Positions 23,353 through 36,173 of a stretch of DNA of 64,000 nt are shown piece by piece. The translations under genes and the position numbers were made by a program. Each line of letters begins with the position of its first letter. Position 1 is the stretch's first letter. A model generated the notes under the pieces. It saw only the letters and a list, made by a program, of their open reading frames with translations. It ran no database searches and was not told the DNA's origin. This stretch comes from Thunnus maccoyii (taxonomy: Eukaryota; Chordata; Actinopteri; Scombriformes; Scombridae), in NCBI RefSeq assembly GCF_910596095.1, contig NC_056550.1:16958501-17022500 (forward strand). The letters are read 5' to 3'.

Positions 23353-24212
23353 GTAAGTACTTTTAAACTGATCCTAAAACAAGATAGATTTATTGTTTCT
23401 GGTGTATATAAGAGAAAATAATCAATGTATGTGTTCTTGACGATAATGTTTAATATGTTTTTCACTGAATTGTAGGTTCATTTTGTACTTCAGCTTTGTT
23501 AAACTATGTCTTTGAATGCAAAGACACAGTGTTTACACAATATTTAAAATGTTTTCTACAGATACTCTAAAGTTGTGTGTATTTATGTTTAAGAGATGTG
23601 CAAGATTTTGCTTATTATTTACATTTAGTGAGAAGTTCTAACATTTTTCTAACATTGACAAACACTGAATAATCTGCTAGAGGAATGTTATATTATCTGT
23701 AAAAAATATTTTACATTATGATATCAATACTAAATTACTGTGCTTGTGTTGTTTAATTACTAATCTAGTAAAGTTTAAGGATGATTTTGAATTTATCTGG
23801 ATTATCAGTTTTTTTAAATTCTGTTTTTTCTTAATGGTTATATAAACACCACTAAAGCAAAGTGATATACTTTCATTCCCCACAGTAACTGAAGTGATTT
23901 CATTAAAAGTCAAATAGCATTTTGTAAGTCAAAGAAGAAAAGTTTTTTTCCAACTGATCATTGTAATCTCACTTCATAATTGATAAAAAAATTGTTTAAA
24001 AAATTAACACTGCTCATATTTTAGGTGATGATTTTTACATGTTACCATTTGAAATGCTTTTCACTTCTTCTGTTTGATTGTTATATTGTCGCAACATCTA
24101 ATGAATGAATCTGGTAGTGTCATACTTCTTATAAATGATTTAATTTCTATTTTTTCAGTTTTTTTATGACTTTAATGCCAGTTTTGTATAATTGTCCTTC
24201 ATGTATTTTCAG

Positions 24213-24538
24213 GCTCCAGCATCTCTCCTCCTGTCCTGACAGTCTTCCCTCCGTCCAGTGCTGAGCTCCAGTCCAACAAAGCCACTCTGGTCTGTCTGTC
24301 CAGTCAGTCTGTGCCTTTTGCAGATGTGACCTGGTTGTCTGCTGGGAGTCCAGTGAGCAGTGGGATCTCTAGCAGCACCGCTGTTCAGCAACCAGACCAG
24401 ACTTTCCAAGTCAGCAGCTATCTGTCCATCCAGACATCAGAGTGGAACATGGACAAGGTTTACACATGTAAAGTGTCTGCGGGCTCCCAGACTTCAGAGA
24501 AGAACATCAACAAGTCAAAGTGTCCCGCTGAAGAATAG
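24213..24538 (+). CDS. C4 light-chain constant domain exon
   Basis: Intact 326-nt exon. Differences from the other copies: SSISPPV at the start (Leu to Ile) and TSEWNMD (Asp to Glu); it shares QVSSYLS with C1 only. Both the intron subtype and the QVSS residue link C4 to C1, while 3'UTR wording links it to C1 and C3. Confidence 0.93.
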
Positions 24539-25705
24539 TAGAGGACCAGAATGAGCATTTAAAATCTGTTTCTTTACTGTTTGTGCTGTTTGCTCATAAC
24601 AAGGTTTAGATGTTAGAAAAGATGTGTCTGCATGCTTGTAATAAATGTTGTGACAGTTAGGTGGAGGTGTTGTATCGGCTTTGCAATTGTTGCATCTTTG
24701 AAGAGACGTTAAATAAAATAAAAGCATTGAGATAAAAAAACATAGTTTGTATTTTTTTAATTCTCATGTAAATATGATTGAAAACAGTAATGATTTAACA
24801 GCAATAAGTGTAACCTTCACTAGATTTTATTTGTCCTGTAATGTTCATCTCACTGATAATTACAGTTAATCCAGAACACACAGATGACAGACTTATGTGT
24901 AGTTTATTCTTACTGAAATATCTGTTATTATATATAAATGAAGAGAGCTACATTGTATTTGAGTTTACATTTGCAATAAAAGCACAAGAGAGAACAGAAC
25001 TACTTCTTCATCTGGTTTTAGATTCCTGTTAACATGTTGAGAAATGCAACTGAAACTGAGTCTTCATCCTTCATCAGTGAAGCGTCACTTCTCTCCTCCT
25101 CCCTCTTTTTCTTCCCAGGATGCACCTGCAGGCCTCCTCTCCTTATTTATAGCTCCATGTAAATGAAGACGTCAAGTGTCAGCTCTCTTATCATTTAGTC
25201 AATCAAAGAGTTTGCCTGTCATCTGTATATAATCTGCACGTGTGCAAAACCAGACCTTATATCCTGCAACAAAAGTCTCTTGTTGACTTCTGAAAAAATG
25301 TACATTAGGAGATTTTTTTTTATAAATTTCTATGTAGAGTGAGCAAAATGTATCAACATTTTTGAAACTTTCATCTGTTATTATGAAGAAGAAAGAAATT
25401 CACACAAACTGAAGGCTCTTTTCACATCATGAATTTATTGTATTTTCAAAATAAAAATGAACAGCTACACTGAAAATAGTGAATACAGATGAGACATTTC
25501 CCTCCTTTGATGATAAGTGACCAACAAAAGTCACAAACCACACAGATTGAACCAAAGCTCCTCCTCCTGTCAGTCACTCTCAGTTTCAGTGTTGTATTAA
25601 ATTGCTCCTCCAGCACCTCCTCTCCTCATCCTCCAAACCCTCTCATCTGTCAGCAGTAAGCTCACTTTCCAAGTTACAAGGCCATTCTCAGCACACACTG
25701 ACAAC
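24539..25705 (+). promoter_or_regulatory. C4 3'UTR and V12 upstream region
   Basis: Same content as the C3-V10 interval. Octamer-like ATGTAAAT at 25157-25164. Confidence 0.5.
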
Positions 25706-26167
25706 ATGCTGGGGACCCTCTGCACTCTCATCACTGCTCTAACATGTAAGGAGGCTGACTTACTGCAGCTTTGACCTCATGTTGGATTCATCAGTCTGTG
25801 TGTTTCTCTTGACTCCGTGTCATCTTGTTGTTTCCAGGTGTGAGTGGTGTGACGGTGGTGACACAGAAGCCTCCTGTTGTGACAGTGAGGAAAGGAGAGA
25901 CAGTCACCATGGACTGTAACCTGGGAACTGTTACTAATGAACGAGCTTGGTGGTATAAACAGATTCCAGGAGGAGTTCCTCAGTTTGTGCTGAGATTTTA
26001 TCATGGCTGGAGCTCTGTAGTATACGGCTCTGGTTTCTCTTCTCCCAAATTCACATCTAATCATCAGTCAAAATCAGATTATCGACTGATCATCAACAAT
26101 GTGGAGGAGGGAGACTCAGCAGTCTATTACTGTAAAACATGGGACACCTCTGTGAGTGAGTACGCAT
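25706..26167 (+). CDS. V12, family A light-chain V segment
   Basis: Leader 25706-25745, V exon 25838-26167, all splice sites present. ERAWWYKQIPGG, RFYHGWSSVVYG, germline CDR3 CKTWDTSVSEY (the same as V4, V6, V14 and V16). RSS: CACAGTG 26168-26174, 12-bp spacer, ACAAAAACC 26187-26195. Expected functional. Confidence 0.9.
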
Positions 26168-26195
26168 CACAGTGATTTACACCGTGACAAAAACC

Positions 26196-27239
26196 TCCTC
26201 ACTGAATACACTCACTTCTGCTTTTGATGCTGTAAGAACGTTCACTAAATGTGAAACCATCCATTAACCAAAGCTGTATCCAATTGACCCATGTTACATG
26301 AGAAAATATTTCTAAAGTATGTCTCTACTTTATTCTACACAACAACAGTAAAAGTAATAGTTTACATGAATCCATCTTTTCACTACTACAAACATTCACC
26401 CCTGCAGTGTTGAAAGGAAGCTGTTACAATAACAGATTGTGGTTTAATCTTCACAAATAAAAGCAGCTTTAGACTGAAATCATGTTTGTGATCACACAAT
26501 AAAAAAATGCCCAAATATCTGTATTGAAGAAAATGATCCAACTACACCTTCAGTATAATGTGTTTGTTCATCTAGCGGAGCTTTAATGCACATAACTTGA
26601 CAACCATCTTAGATTTTTATGCTTTAGGTTTTAAACCATTAGATTTATGATTTTCTTTGTTTTCAGGCTTAAGTTTGAAACAACTGAACTCAATCAAAAG
26701 GGTCATTTTTTTCTCAGACTTAACAAAATGGAGATATTATTATAAAAATGTATAGAACCACTTTTTTATCTGCAACACTTTCTGTGACTTACCAATGATG
26801 AGTGACTGCGTCAATTCAAATATTTCTGTTTTGTCTAACATGTGAGATGTTTTATAGCAGTGGTTGATGATAGAGTGATCATCTCGTCTGCTTCTCTTGA
26901 TGACAAATGACCATGTTGGCTTTTATTGTTATGAATAAGTGATGTGAGTATGGAGACACATGTCATCAAAACACCTTTATAATGAAAAATAGATATATGA
27001 TCAATAACAACAGCAGTAACGCTTTTTGCCATGAAATCATTTGTCAATGTGATATGAAACCACATATGTGATGTAGGAGATTCATAAATGAATCTCCTAC
27101 ATCACATATGAAACTCCTCCTCCTCCACTTCTCCTCTCCTCAGTGTCTTTATAAGCTTCAATCTCTCTTCTCCTCACACTCCAACCCTGCTCACCTCTCA
27201 GCTGGACAGTAAGGAACGTTTACACCACACACTGACAAC
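26196..27239 (+). other. V12-V13 (A to B) spacer with altered promoter-upstream sequence
   Basis: Copy of the A-B spacer apart from a palindrome at 27063-27110 that replaces about 17 bases of the usual promoter-upstream sequence. TATAAG is at 27150-27155. Confidence 0.6.
27063..27110. repeat. 48-bp perfect palindrome upstream of V13
   Basis: Two 23-nt arms (27063-27085 and 27088-27110) are exact reverse complements with a 2-nt AA centre. The left arm exists at the other family B promoters, but there it is followed by AAAACAGTGTTGAGTG, not by its own inverse. The right arm is therefore new at this copy, as expected of a replication template switch. It is about 40 bp upstream of the TATA box. 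Confidence 0.9.
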
Positions 27240-27695
27240 ATGCTGGGGACCCTCTGCACTCTCATCACTGCTCTAACATGTAAGATATTCTTCTGATTCC
27301 TTTTATATTTCATATTTTCAGCCATAAACCTTTTAACTCATGTATTTTTCTGTGTTTGTTGACAGATGTTGATGCAGCGAAAGTTGTGACCCAGACGCCC
27401 GCTGTCCACACAGTTTCTACAGGACAAGAAGTTGTTCTCAACTGCAACATTCAGAGAGATGAAAACCATTATGTCAACTGGTATAAAAAGGTTCCTGGTA
27501 AAGCTCCTCAGTATGTTCTGAGATTTTACCATTCTCACAGTTCACCCAGCTTTGGAACAGGATTCTCCTCAGACAGATTCAACTCTAGATCCTCATCAAA
27601 CATAGATTATCAGTTCATCATTAAGCGGGCAGAGGCAGGAGACACTGCAGTCTATTACTGTCAAACATGGGACGACTCTGCTAAGGAGCGAGTAT
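27240..27695 (+). CDS. V13, family B light-chain V segment
   Basis: Leader 27240-27279, V exon 27366-27695, intact. CDR1 QRDENHYVN, FR2 WYKKVPGK (Lys where others have Gln or His), germline CDR3 CQTWDDSAKER. RSS: CACAGTG 27696-27702, 12-bp spacer, ACAAAAACC 27715-27723. J5 is 1.5 kb downstream. Confidence 0.9.
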
Positions 27696-27723
27696 CACAG
27701 TGATTTACTCTGTGACAAAAACC

Positions 27724-29242
27724 TCTTCACAAAGTACTTCTGCTTTTTGAGTCTCTCACACATCAATTAATGTTCTCTGTAGCTACATGAGACTTTAAAG
27801 ATCAATACAAACCAGTTTCATCAATCTGTTCTTAAAAAAACACTTATTTCATATAAAAGTTCAGTTGAAGATTTATTGAAGAGATAATTAAGTTCAATGT
27901 TTGTTGTTTTTTCCTTTTCATTTGCAAGACAATGCAAAGACACTAATGAGTGGTGAACAAATGTAAGAATGGAGATTTATTGTTAACTTTGGGGACACGT
28001 GATAAATATTCTAAATGGGAATAGCTTGCTAAGTGGACCTTTCGATTAGATCATTTGACACATACTTTAAAATCATCAACAAGTACAAACATTACACAAT
28101 CAAAGTTAATGTGGATTAAGATTCACTATACAATTTTGTAAGTAGATGACTTAGAGAACTGTGATAAAATGCAACAAGAGATAAATAGTTCTGTTCACAC
28201 TATGCTTTGCTTATAATTGAACTCTAATTTTGTGTTTGGTGTCCTGAGACCCCCAAAATATACTTAACATTGTTTTATCAGCTTAATACTTCATGGCTTT
28301 TATGAAAATTGCTGATATGATTTTGCACAGATGACATGTTTCAGGAGACAGCTACAGAAAATGATACATTTCTTCTGTTTGTGGTCTTTGAGAACCCAGC
28401 TGTAAAACATGTTTAAATACAATGAATTTTCATCAGCTCTATCTGTGATTGATGTTGTCAGCACTTTTTCACAGCACTACTCCTCCCAAATCCAAAATAA
28501 GTCTTTATAGTCTGTTCATAAGAGGTCTAACAGGGAGTTCAACCTCTCTGTGGTCTAACTGGCCCCAAACAGAAGTGACATCACTATGAGGGATGATATA
28601 CAGCACATGTCTTTGTATGTGAATTACTTTTTGGAGAACAAAACATACTTTTCTACATGTTGGGTTTCAATGTGGTCATAAGAGAGAAAAATATTCATAG
28701 AACAAAAATGGTTGATTTAGCAGATAATATGAATATTGTTTACAAATACAGAACTGTGGGACCCCAAACAATGTCAACAATATACAAGAGTTAACACGGG
28801 ACATAATAAATAGCCGAATGAGTCCAGATTGCATGAGCCATTTTTATTTTCTATATAATCATTTCTTTTTGATTATTTTAATTGCTTTGATTAAAATATG
28901 ATTTTTGAAGATGACCTTTGGAGGAAGCAAGTTAAACACAGAATGAATTTTATATCACCCTGCACTCAATAATACCCATGTAAACTTTGCTGAATTGTTT
29001 GAGTGATGCCTTTATGAAAGAAAACATTTCCACCATCATCTCTCTTTATTCAATGATGATATTTGGACTTTTACTTTTCAACATGAAAACAAAATGATGC
29101 AACAGAAGATTCAGAATCAATCCTCAAGTCCAGCAGTGTTTTGGAATATAAACAGAGTGATGAAGAGAATAAGACGTTGACAGTGAAAGTTGGTCTCAAC
29201 AGGATGTTTCAGTTTCACTCCCCTCATTAGTGAGAGTCAGGA
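27724..29242 (+). other. V13-J5 spacer, long class
   Basis: Non-coding; differs from the V9-J3 spacer by only scattered single bases when read side by side. Confidence 0.65.
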
Positions 29243-29281
29243 GGTTTTTGTACAGCCATGTGTACAAACTGAATCACTGTG

Positions 29282-29315
29282 GTATTCGGACAAGGCACCA
29301 AGCTGATCGTGACAA
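29282..29315 (+). CDS. J5 light-chain J segment
   Basis: VFGQGTKLIVT, donor GTAAGT. RSS: GGTTTTTGT 29243-29251, 23-bp spacer, CACTGTG 29275-29281. Confidence 0.93.
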
Positions 29316-30120
29316 GTAAGTACTTTTAAATTGATCATAAAACAAGATAGATTTATTGTTTCTGTTGCATATTAAGAGAAAATAATCAATTTATGTGTGA
29401 CTTGTTGTTGTACTTCTTTCAGTGAATAATAGATTCATCTTGTACTTTAGTTATTTAGATACTAAACTATGTGTTTGAAGGCAAATGAAATATCTGTAAA
29501 CAATCACAATGTTTAAAATGTTTTCCACAAATACTTTTAAATTATTTTATGTTTGAGGCATTTTAAAGAGTTTTTTCTTTTTTTTAATTTAAATATTCTG
29601 ACGAGATTTAACCTTGTAAAGGCATTCTAGCTACAGGTTTGTAAGGTTATCTGTCAAAATTAGTTTACATCATGATACTGATAGTAAATTACTGTGCTTG
29701 TGTTATTTAATTACTTATCTTCTAAAGTTTGATGGTGATTTTGAATTTATCTGAACTTTATATTGGCTGTTTAAAAATAAATATGTATTTTTCTTAGATG
29801 CTTAGACACCACTAAAGCAAAGTGACCACTGATATATTAGAACTTAATTTTTTGGCTGAAATGATTTCATTAGAATTCAAATACCATTTTGTGCTTGTGG
29901 ATGTGTTTCCAATATGAAAAATTATACAGAGATAATGATTGAATTTCTGAGTTTGTGATTGATAAATGTTTTTACCATTTAAAATGTTTAGTTTTTTTAC
30001 TTCATCAGCATGATTGTTATATATTGTCAAAACAATGAATGAATTAATATGTTACAGTACTGTTACTGTCATTATTTGTGTTACTGATTTGATGTATAAT
30101 TGTCCTTCATGTATTTTCAG

Positions 30121-30446
30121 GCTCCAGCCTCTCTCCTCCTGTCCTGACAGTCTTCCCTCCGTCCAGTGCTGAGCTCCAGTCCAACAAAGCCACTCTGGTC
30201 TGTCTGTCCAGTCAGTCTGTGCCTTTTGCAGATGTGACCTGGTTGTCTGCTGGGAGTCCAGTGAGCAGTGGGATCTCTAGCAGCACCGCTGTTCAGCAAC
30301 CAGACCAGACTTTCCAAATCAGCAGCTATCTGTCCATCCAGACATCAGACTGGAACATGGACAAGGTTTACACATGTAAAGTGTCTGCGGGCTCCCAGAC
30401 TTCAGAGAAAAACATCAACAAGTCAAAGTGTCCCGCTGAAGAATAG
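30121..30446 (+). CDS. C5 light-chain constant domain exon
   Basis: Intact 326-nt exon, protein the same as C2 by eye (QISSYLS, SAGSQ, KCPAEE). The downstream 3'UTR is also of the C2 subtype. Confidence 0.93.
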
Positions 30447-31444
30447 TAGAGGACCAGAATGAGCATTTAAAATCTGTTTCTTTACTGTTTGTGCTGTTTG
30501 CTCATAACAAGGTTTAGATGTTAGAAAAGATGTGTCTGCATGCTTGTAATAAATGTTGTGACAGTTAGGTGGAGGTGTTGTATCGGCTTTGCAATTGGTA
30601 CATTTTCCAAGACTTGTTTAATTAAATAAAAGCATTGTGATATAAAAAATGGTTTGTATTTATTTGTTCTCATGAAAAATTTAAAAACAGTTTTAATTGA
30701 ACTGCAATAAGTGTAACCTTCACTAGATTTTATTTTTCTTCTGATGTTCATCTCACTGATATTTACAGTTAATCCAGAACACACAGATGACATTTAAGAA
30801 TTTTATATTGTTATTGGGTTTAAATGTGCAATAAATGCATAAGAAGGAACAAACTTGATTAATATTTCTTTATTTTGTTTTAGTAATTTGCAACAATTGA
30901 GATGTTAGAAAACTCTGATAAACTATGTAGAAACTGAAACTGAGTTTTCATCCTTCGTCAGTGAAGCGTCACTTCTCTCCTCCTTCTCTTCTTAACCAGG
31001 ATGCACCTGCAGGCCTCCTCTACTTATTTCAGAGGGAACTGTCTCTGACTGAAAACACACTTATGTTTTATTTATTGTCATTCAGTCAATCAAAGACAGT
31101 CAACCTCTAATCTGTTCATATACGCATGTGTGCAGTTTCAGAGCTCATATCCTGCAACAAATGTCTCTTTTTTACTTGTGAAAAACTTGTAAATTAGAGG
31201 ATGATTTTTCATAAAAGTCTAACTAGAAAAATGTTTTAAAAATTTCCAAAACTTTCATGTGTGAATCTCATCATTTATGTAAAGATCAAACCAAAGCTCC
31301 TCCTCCTGTCAGTCACTCTCAGTTTCAGTGTTGTATTAAATTGCTCCTCCAGCACCTCCTCTCCTCATCCTCCAAACCCTCTGATCTGTCAGCAGTAAGC
31401 TCACTTTCCAAGTTACAAGGCCATTCTCAGCACACACTGACAAC
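30447..31444 (+). promoter_or_regulatory. C5 3'UTR and V14 upstream region
   Basis: Closely matches the C2-V6 interval, including the missing octamer-like element near 31020. Confidence 0.5.
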
Positions 31445-31905
31445 ATGCTGGGGACCCTCTGCACTCTCATCACTGCTATAACATGTAAGGAGGCTGACTT
31501 ACTGCAGCTTTGACCTCATGTTGGATTCATCAGTCTGTGTCTTTCTCTAACTCCGTGTCATCTTGTTGTTTCCAGGTGTGAGTGGTGTGACGGTGGTGAC
31601 ACAGAAGCCTCCTGTTGTGACGCTGCGGAAAGGAGAGACAGTCACCATGGACTGTAACCTGGGAACTGTTACTGATCAACGAGCTTGCTGGTATAAACAG
31701 ATTCCAGGAGGAGTTCCTCAGTATGTTCTGTGTTTTTATCACAGCTGGAGCTCTGTAAAATATGGCTCTGGTTTCTCTTCTCCCAAATTCACATCTAATC
31801 ATCAGTCAAAATCAGATTATCGACTGATCATTAACAATGTGGAGGAGGGAGACTCAGCAGTCTATTACTGTAAAACATGGGACACCTCTGTGAGTGAGTA
31901 CGCAT
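31445..31905 (+). CDS. V14, family A light-chain V segment with two extra cysteines
   Basis: Leader 31445-31484 (LITAIT) and V exon 31576-31905 are intact. FR1 has VTLRKGE, as in the minus-strand V segments. CDR1 ends DQRACWYKQ and FR2 ends QYVLCFYHSW, so there is a Cys just before the core Trp and another just before CDR2, besides the canonical pair. Germline CDR3 is CKTWDTSVSEY. RSS: CACAGTG 31906-31912, 12-bp spacer, ACAAAAACC 31925-31933. Confidence 0.9.
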
Positions 31906-31933
31906 CACAGTGATTTACACCGTGACAAAAACC

Positions 31934-32966
31934 TCCTCACTGAATACACTCACTTCTGCTTTTGATGCTGTGAGAATGTTCACTAAATGTGAAACCATCT
32001 ATTAACCAAAAGCTTGCTATATAAGGAACTAACTTAATATTTTCAAAGTATGTCTCTGCTTTATTCTACACAACAACAGTAAAAGTAATAGTTTACATGA
32101 ATCCATCTTCTCACTACTACAAACATTCACCCCTGCAGTGTTGAAAGGAAGCTGTTACAATAACAGATTGTGGTTTAATCTTCACAAATAAAAGCATCTT
32201 TAGACTGAAACCATGTTTGTGATCACACAATAAAAAAATGCCCAAATATCTGTATTGAAGAAAATGATCCAACTACACCTTCAGTATAATGTGTTTGTTC
32301 ATCTAGCGGAGCTTTAATGCACATAACTTGACAACCATCTTAGATTTTTATGCTTTAGGTTTTAAACCATTAGATTTATGATTTTCTTTGTTTTCAGGCT
32401 TAAGTTTGAAACAACTGAACTCAATCAAAAGGGTCATTTTTTTCTCAGACTAAACAAAATGGAGATATTATTATAAAAATGTATAGAACCACTTTTTTAT
32501 CTACAACACTTTCTGTGACTTACCAATGATGAGTGACTGCGTCAATTCAAATATTTCTGTTTTGTCTAACATGTGAGATGTTTTATAGCAGTGGTTGATG
32601 ATAGAGTGATCATCTCGTCTGCTTCTCTTGATGACAAATGACCATGTTGGCTTTTATTGTTATGAATAAGTGATGTGAGTATGGAGACACATGTCATCAA
32701 AACACCTTTATAATGAACAATAGATATATGATCAACAACAACAGCAGTAAAGCTTTTTGCCTTGAAATAATTTGTCAATGTGATATGAAACCACATATGT
32801 GATGTAGGAGATTCATGAATGAAAACAGTGTTGAGTGTTGAAACTCCTCCTCCACTTCTCCTCTCCTCAGTGTCTTTATAAGCTTCAGTCTCTCTTCTCC
32901 TCACACTCCAACCCTGCTCACCTCTCAGCTGGACAGTAAGGGACGTTTACACCACACACTGACAAC
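31934..32966 (+). other. V14-V15 (A to B) spacer
   Basis: Copy of the conserved spacer, with a local change near 32010-32040 (AGCTTGCTATATAAGG). TATAAG of V15 at 32877-32882. Confidence 0.6.
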
Positions 32967-33422
32967 ATGCTGGGGACCCTCTGCACTCTCATCATAGCTC
33001 TAACTTGTAAGATATTCTTCTGATTCCTTTTATATTTCATATTTTCAGCTATAAACCTTTTAACTCATGTATTTTTCTGTGTTTGTTGACAGATGTTGAT
33101 GCAGCGAAAGTTGTGACCCAGACGCCCGCTGTCCACACAGTTTCTACAGGACAAGAAGTTGTTCTCAACTGCAACATTCAGAGAGATGATGGATATTATG
33201 TCAACTGGTATAAACATGTTCCTGGTCAAGCTCCTCAGTATGTTCTGAGATTTTACCATTCTCACAGTTCACCCGAGTTTGGAACAGGATTCTCCTCAGA
33301 CCGATTCAACTCTAGATCTTCATCAAAAATAGATTATCAGTTCATCATTAAGCGGGCAGAGGCAGGAGACACTGCAGTCTATCACTGTCACACATGGGAC
33401 ACCTCAGCTAAGGAGTACGTAT
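32967..33422 (+). CDS. V15, family B light-chain V segment
   Basis: Leader 32967-33006 (LIIALT) and V exon 33093-33422 are intact. CDR1 QRDDGYYVN, FR2 WYKHVPGQ, FR3 SSPEFGTGF; the FR3 end reads AVYHCHTWD, so the Tyr just before the second canonical Cys is His. Germline CDR3 CHTWDTSAKEY. RSS: CACAGTG 33423-33429, 12-bp spacer, ACAAAAACC 33442-33450. Confidence 0.88.
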
Positions 33423-33450
33423 CACAGTGATTTACTCTGTGACAAAAACC

Positions 33451-34968
33451 TCTTCACAAAGTACTTCTGCTTTTTGAGTGTCTCACACATCGACTAATGT
33501 TCTCTGTAGCTACATGAGACTTTAAAGATCAATACAAACCAGTTTCATCAATCTATTTTTAGAAAAAAACTCATTTCATATAAAAGTTCAGTTGAAGATT
33601 TATTGAAGAGATAATTAAGTTCAATGTTTGTTGTTTTCTCCTTTTCATTTGCAAGACAATGCAAAGACACTAATGAGTGGTGAAGAAATGTAAGAATGGA
33701 GATTTATTGTTAACTTTGGGGACACGTGATAAATATTCTAAATGGGAATAGCTTGCTAAGTGGACCTTTCGATTAGATCATTTGACACATACTTTAAAAT
33801 CATCAACAAGTACAAACATTACACAATCAAAGTTAATGTGGATTAAGATTCACTATGCAATTTTGTGAGTAGATGACTTAGAGAACTGTGATAAAATGCA
33901 ACAAGAGATAAATAGTTCTGTTCACACTATGCTTTGCTTATAATTGAACTCTAATTATGTGTTTGGAGTCCTGAGACCCCCAAAATATACTTAACATTGT
34001 TTTATCAGCTTAATACTTCATGGCTTTTATGAAAATTGCTGATATGATTTTGCACAGATGACATGTTTCAGGAGACAGCTACAGAAAATGATACATTTCT
34101 ACTGTTTGTGGTCTTTGAGAACCCAGCTGTAAAACATGTTTAAATACAATGAATTTTCATCAGCTCTATCTGTGATTGATGTTGTCAACACTTTTCACAG
34201 CACTACTCCTCCCAAATCCAAAATAAGTCTTTATAGTCTGTTCATAAGAGGTCTAACAGGGAGTTCAACCTCTCTGTGGTCTAACTGACCCCAAACAGAA
34301 GTGATATCACTATGTGGGATCATATACAGCACATGTCTTTGTATGTGAATTACTTTTTGGCAAACAAAACATACTTTTCTACATGTTGGGTTTCAATGTG
34401 GTCATAAGAGAGAAAAATATTCATAGAACAAAAATGGTTGATTTAGCAGATAATATGAATATTGTTTACAAATACAGAACTGTGGGACCCCAAACAATGT
34501 CAACAATATACAAGAGTTAACACGGGACATAATAAATAGCCTGATGAGTCCAGATTGCATGAGCCATTTTTATTTTCTATATAATCATTTCTTTTTGATT
34601 ATTTTAATTGCTTTGATTAAAATATGATTTTTGAAGATGACTTTTGGAGGAAGCAAGTTAAACACAGAATGATTTTTATATCACCCTGCACTCAATAATA
34701 CCCATGTAAACTTTGCTGAATTGTGTGAGTGATGCCTTTATGAAAGAAAACATTTCCACCATCATCTCTCTTTATTCAATGATTATATTTGGACTTTTAC
34801 TTTTCAACATGAAAACAAAATGATGCAACAGAAGATTCGGAATCAATCCTCAAGTCCAGCAGTGTTTTGGAATATAAACAGACTGATGAAGAGAATGAGA
34901 TGTTGACAGTGAAAGTTGGTCTCAACAGGATGTTTCAGTTTCACTCCCCTCATTAGTGAGAGTCAGGA
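33451..34968 (+). other. V15-J6 spacer, long class
   Basis: Non-coding; same class as after V9 and V13 but a little more diverged. Confidence 0.6.
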
Positions 34969-35007
34969 GGTTTTTGTACAGCCATGTGTACAAACTGAAT
35001 CACTGTG

Positions 35008-35041
35008 GTATTCGGACAAGGCACCAAGCTGATCGTGACAA
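35008..35041 (+). CDS. J6 light-chain J segment
   Basis: VFGQGTKLIVT, donor GTAAGT. RSS: GGTTTTTGT 34969-34977, 23-bp spacer, CACTGTG 35001-35007. Last plus-strand J; also a possible inversional partner of V16. Confidence 0.93.
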
Positions 35042-35847
35042 GTAAGTACTTTTAAATTGATCATAAAACAAGATAGATTTATTGTTTCTGTTGAATATTA
35101 AGAGAAAATAATCAATTTATGTGTGACTTGTTGTTGTACTTCTTTCGGTGAATAATAGATTCATCTTGTACTTTAGTTTAGATACTAAACTATGTGTTTG
35201 AAGGCAAATGAAATATCTGTAAACAATCACAATGTTTAAAATGTTTTCCACAAATATTCTTATGTTATTTTATGTTTGAGGCATTTTAAAGAGTTTTTCT
35301 TTTTTTTTTTTAATTTAAATATTCTGACGAGATTTAACCTTGTAAAGGCATTCTAGCCACAGGTTTGTAAGGTTATCTGTCAAAATGATTTTACATCATG
35401 ATACTGATAGTAAATTACTGTGCTTGTGTTATTTAATTACTTATCTTCTAAAGTTTGATGTTGATTTTGAATTTATCTGAACTTTATATTGGCTGTTTAA
35501 AAATAAATATGTATTTTTCTTTGATGCTCAGACACCACTAAAGCAAAGTCACTACTGATATATTAGAACTTAATTTTTTTGACTGAAATTATTTCATTAG
35601 AATTCAAATACCATTTTGTGCTTGTGGATTTGTTTCCAATATGAAAAATTATACAGAGATAATGATTGAATTTCTGAGTTTGTGATTGATAAATGTTTTT
35701 GCCATTTAAAATGTTTAGTTTTTTTGCTTCATCAGCATGATTGTTATATATTGTCAAAACAATGAATGAATTAATATGTTACAGTACTGTTACTGTCATT
35801 ATTTGTGTTACTGATTTGATGTATAATTGTCCTTCATGTATTTTCAG

Positions 35848-36173
35848 GCTCCAGCCTCTCTCCTCCTGTCCTGACAGTCTTCCCTCCGTCCAGTGCTGAG
35901 CTCCAGTCCAACAAAGCCACTCTGGTCTGTCTGTCCAGTCAGTCTGTGCCTTTTGCAGATGTGACCTGGTTGTCTGCTGGGAGTCCAGTGAGCAGTGGGA
36001 TCTCTAGCAGCACTGCTGTTCAGCAACCAGACCAGACTTTCCAAATCAGCAGCTATCTGTCCATCCAGACTTCAGACTGGAACATGGACAAGGTTTACAC
36101 ATGTAAAGTGTCTGCGGGCTCCCAGACTTCAGAGAAGAACATCAACAAGTCAAAGTGTCCCACTGAAGAATAG
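35848..36173 (+). CDS. C6 light-chain constant domain exon
   Basis: Intact 326-nt exon ending KCPTEE rather than KCPAEE, with QISSYLS and SAGSQ. Its 3'UTR agrees with the others only for the first 150 bases and then diverges (ATTGCTAAAATTGATTAAG), consistent with its position at the edge of the plus-strand array. Confidence 0.93.
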
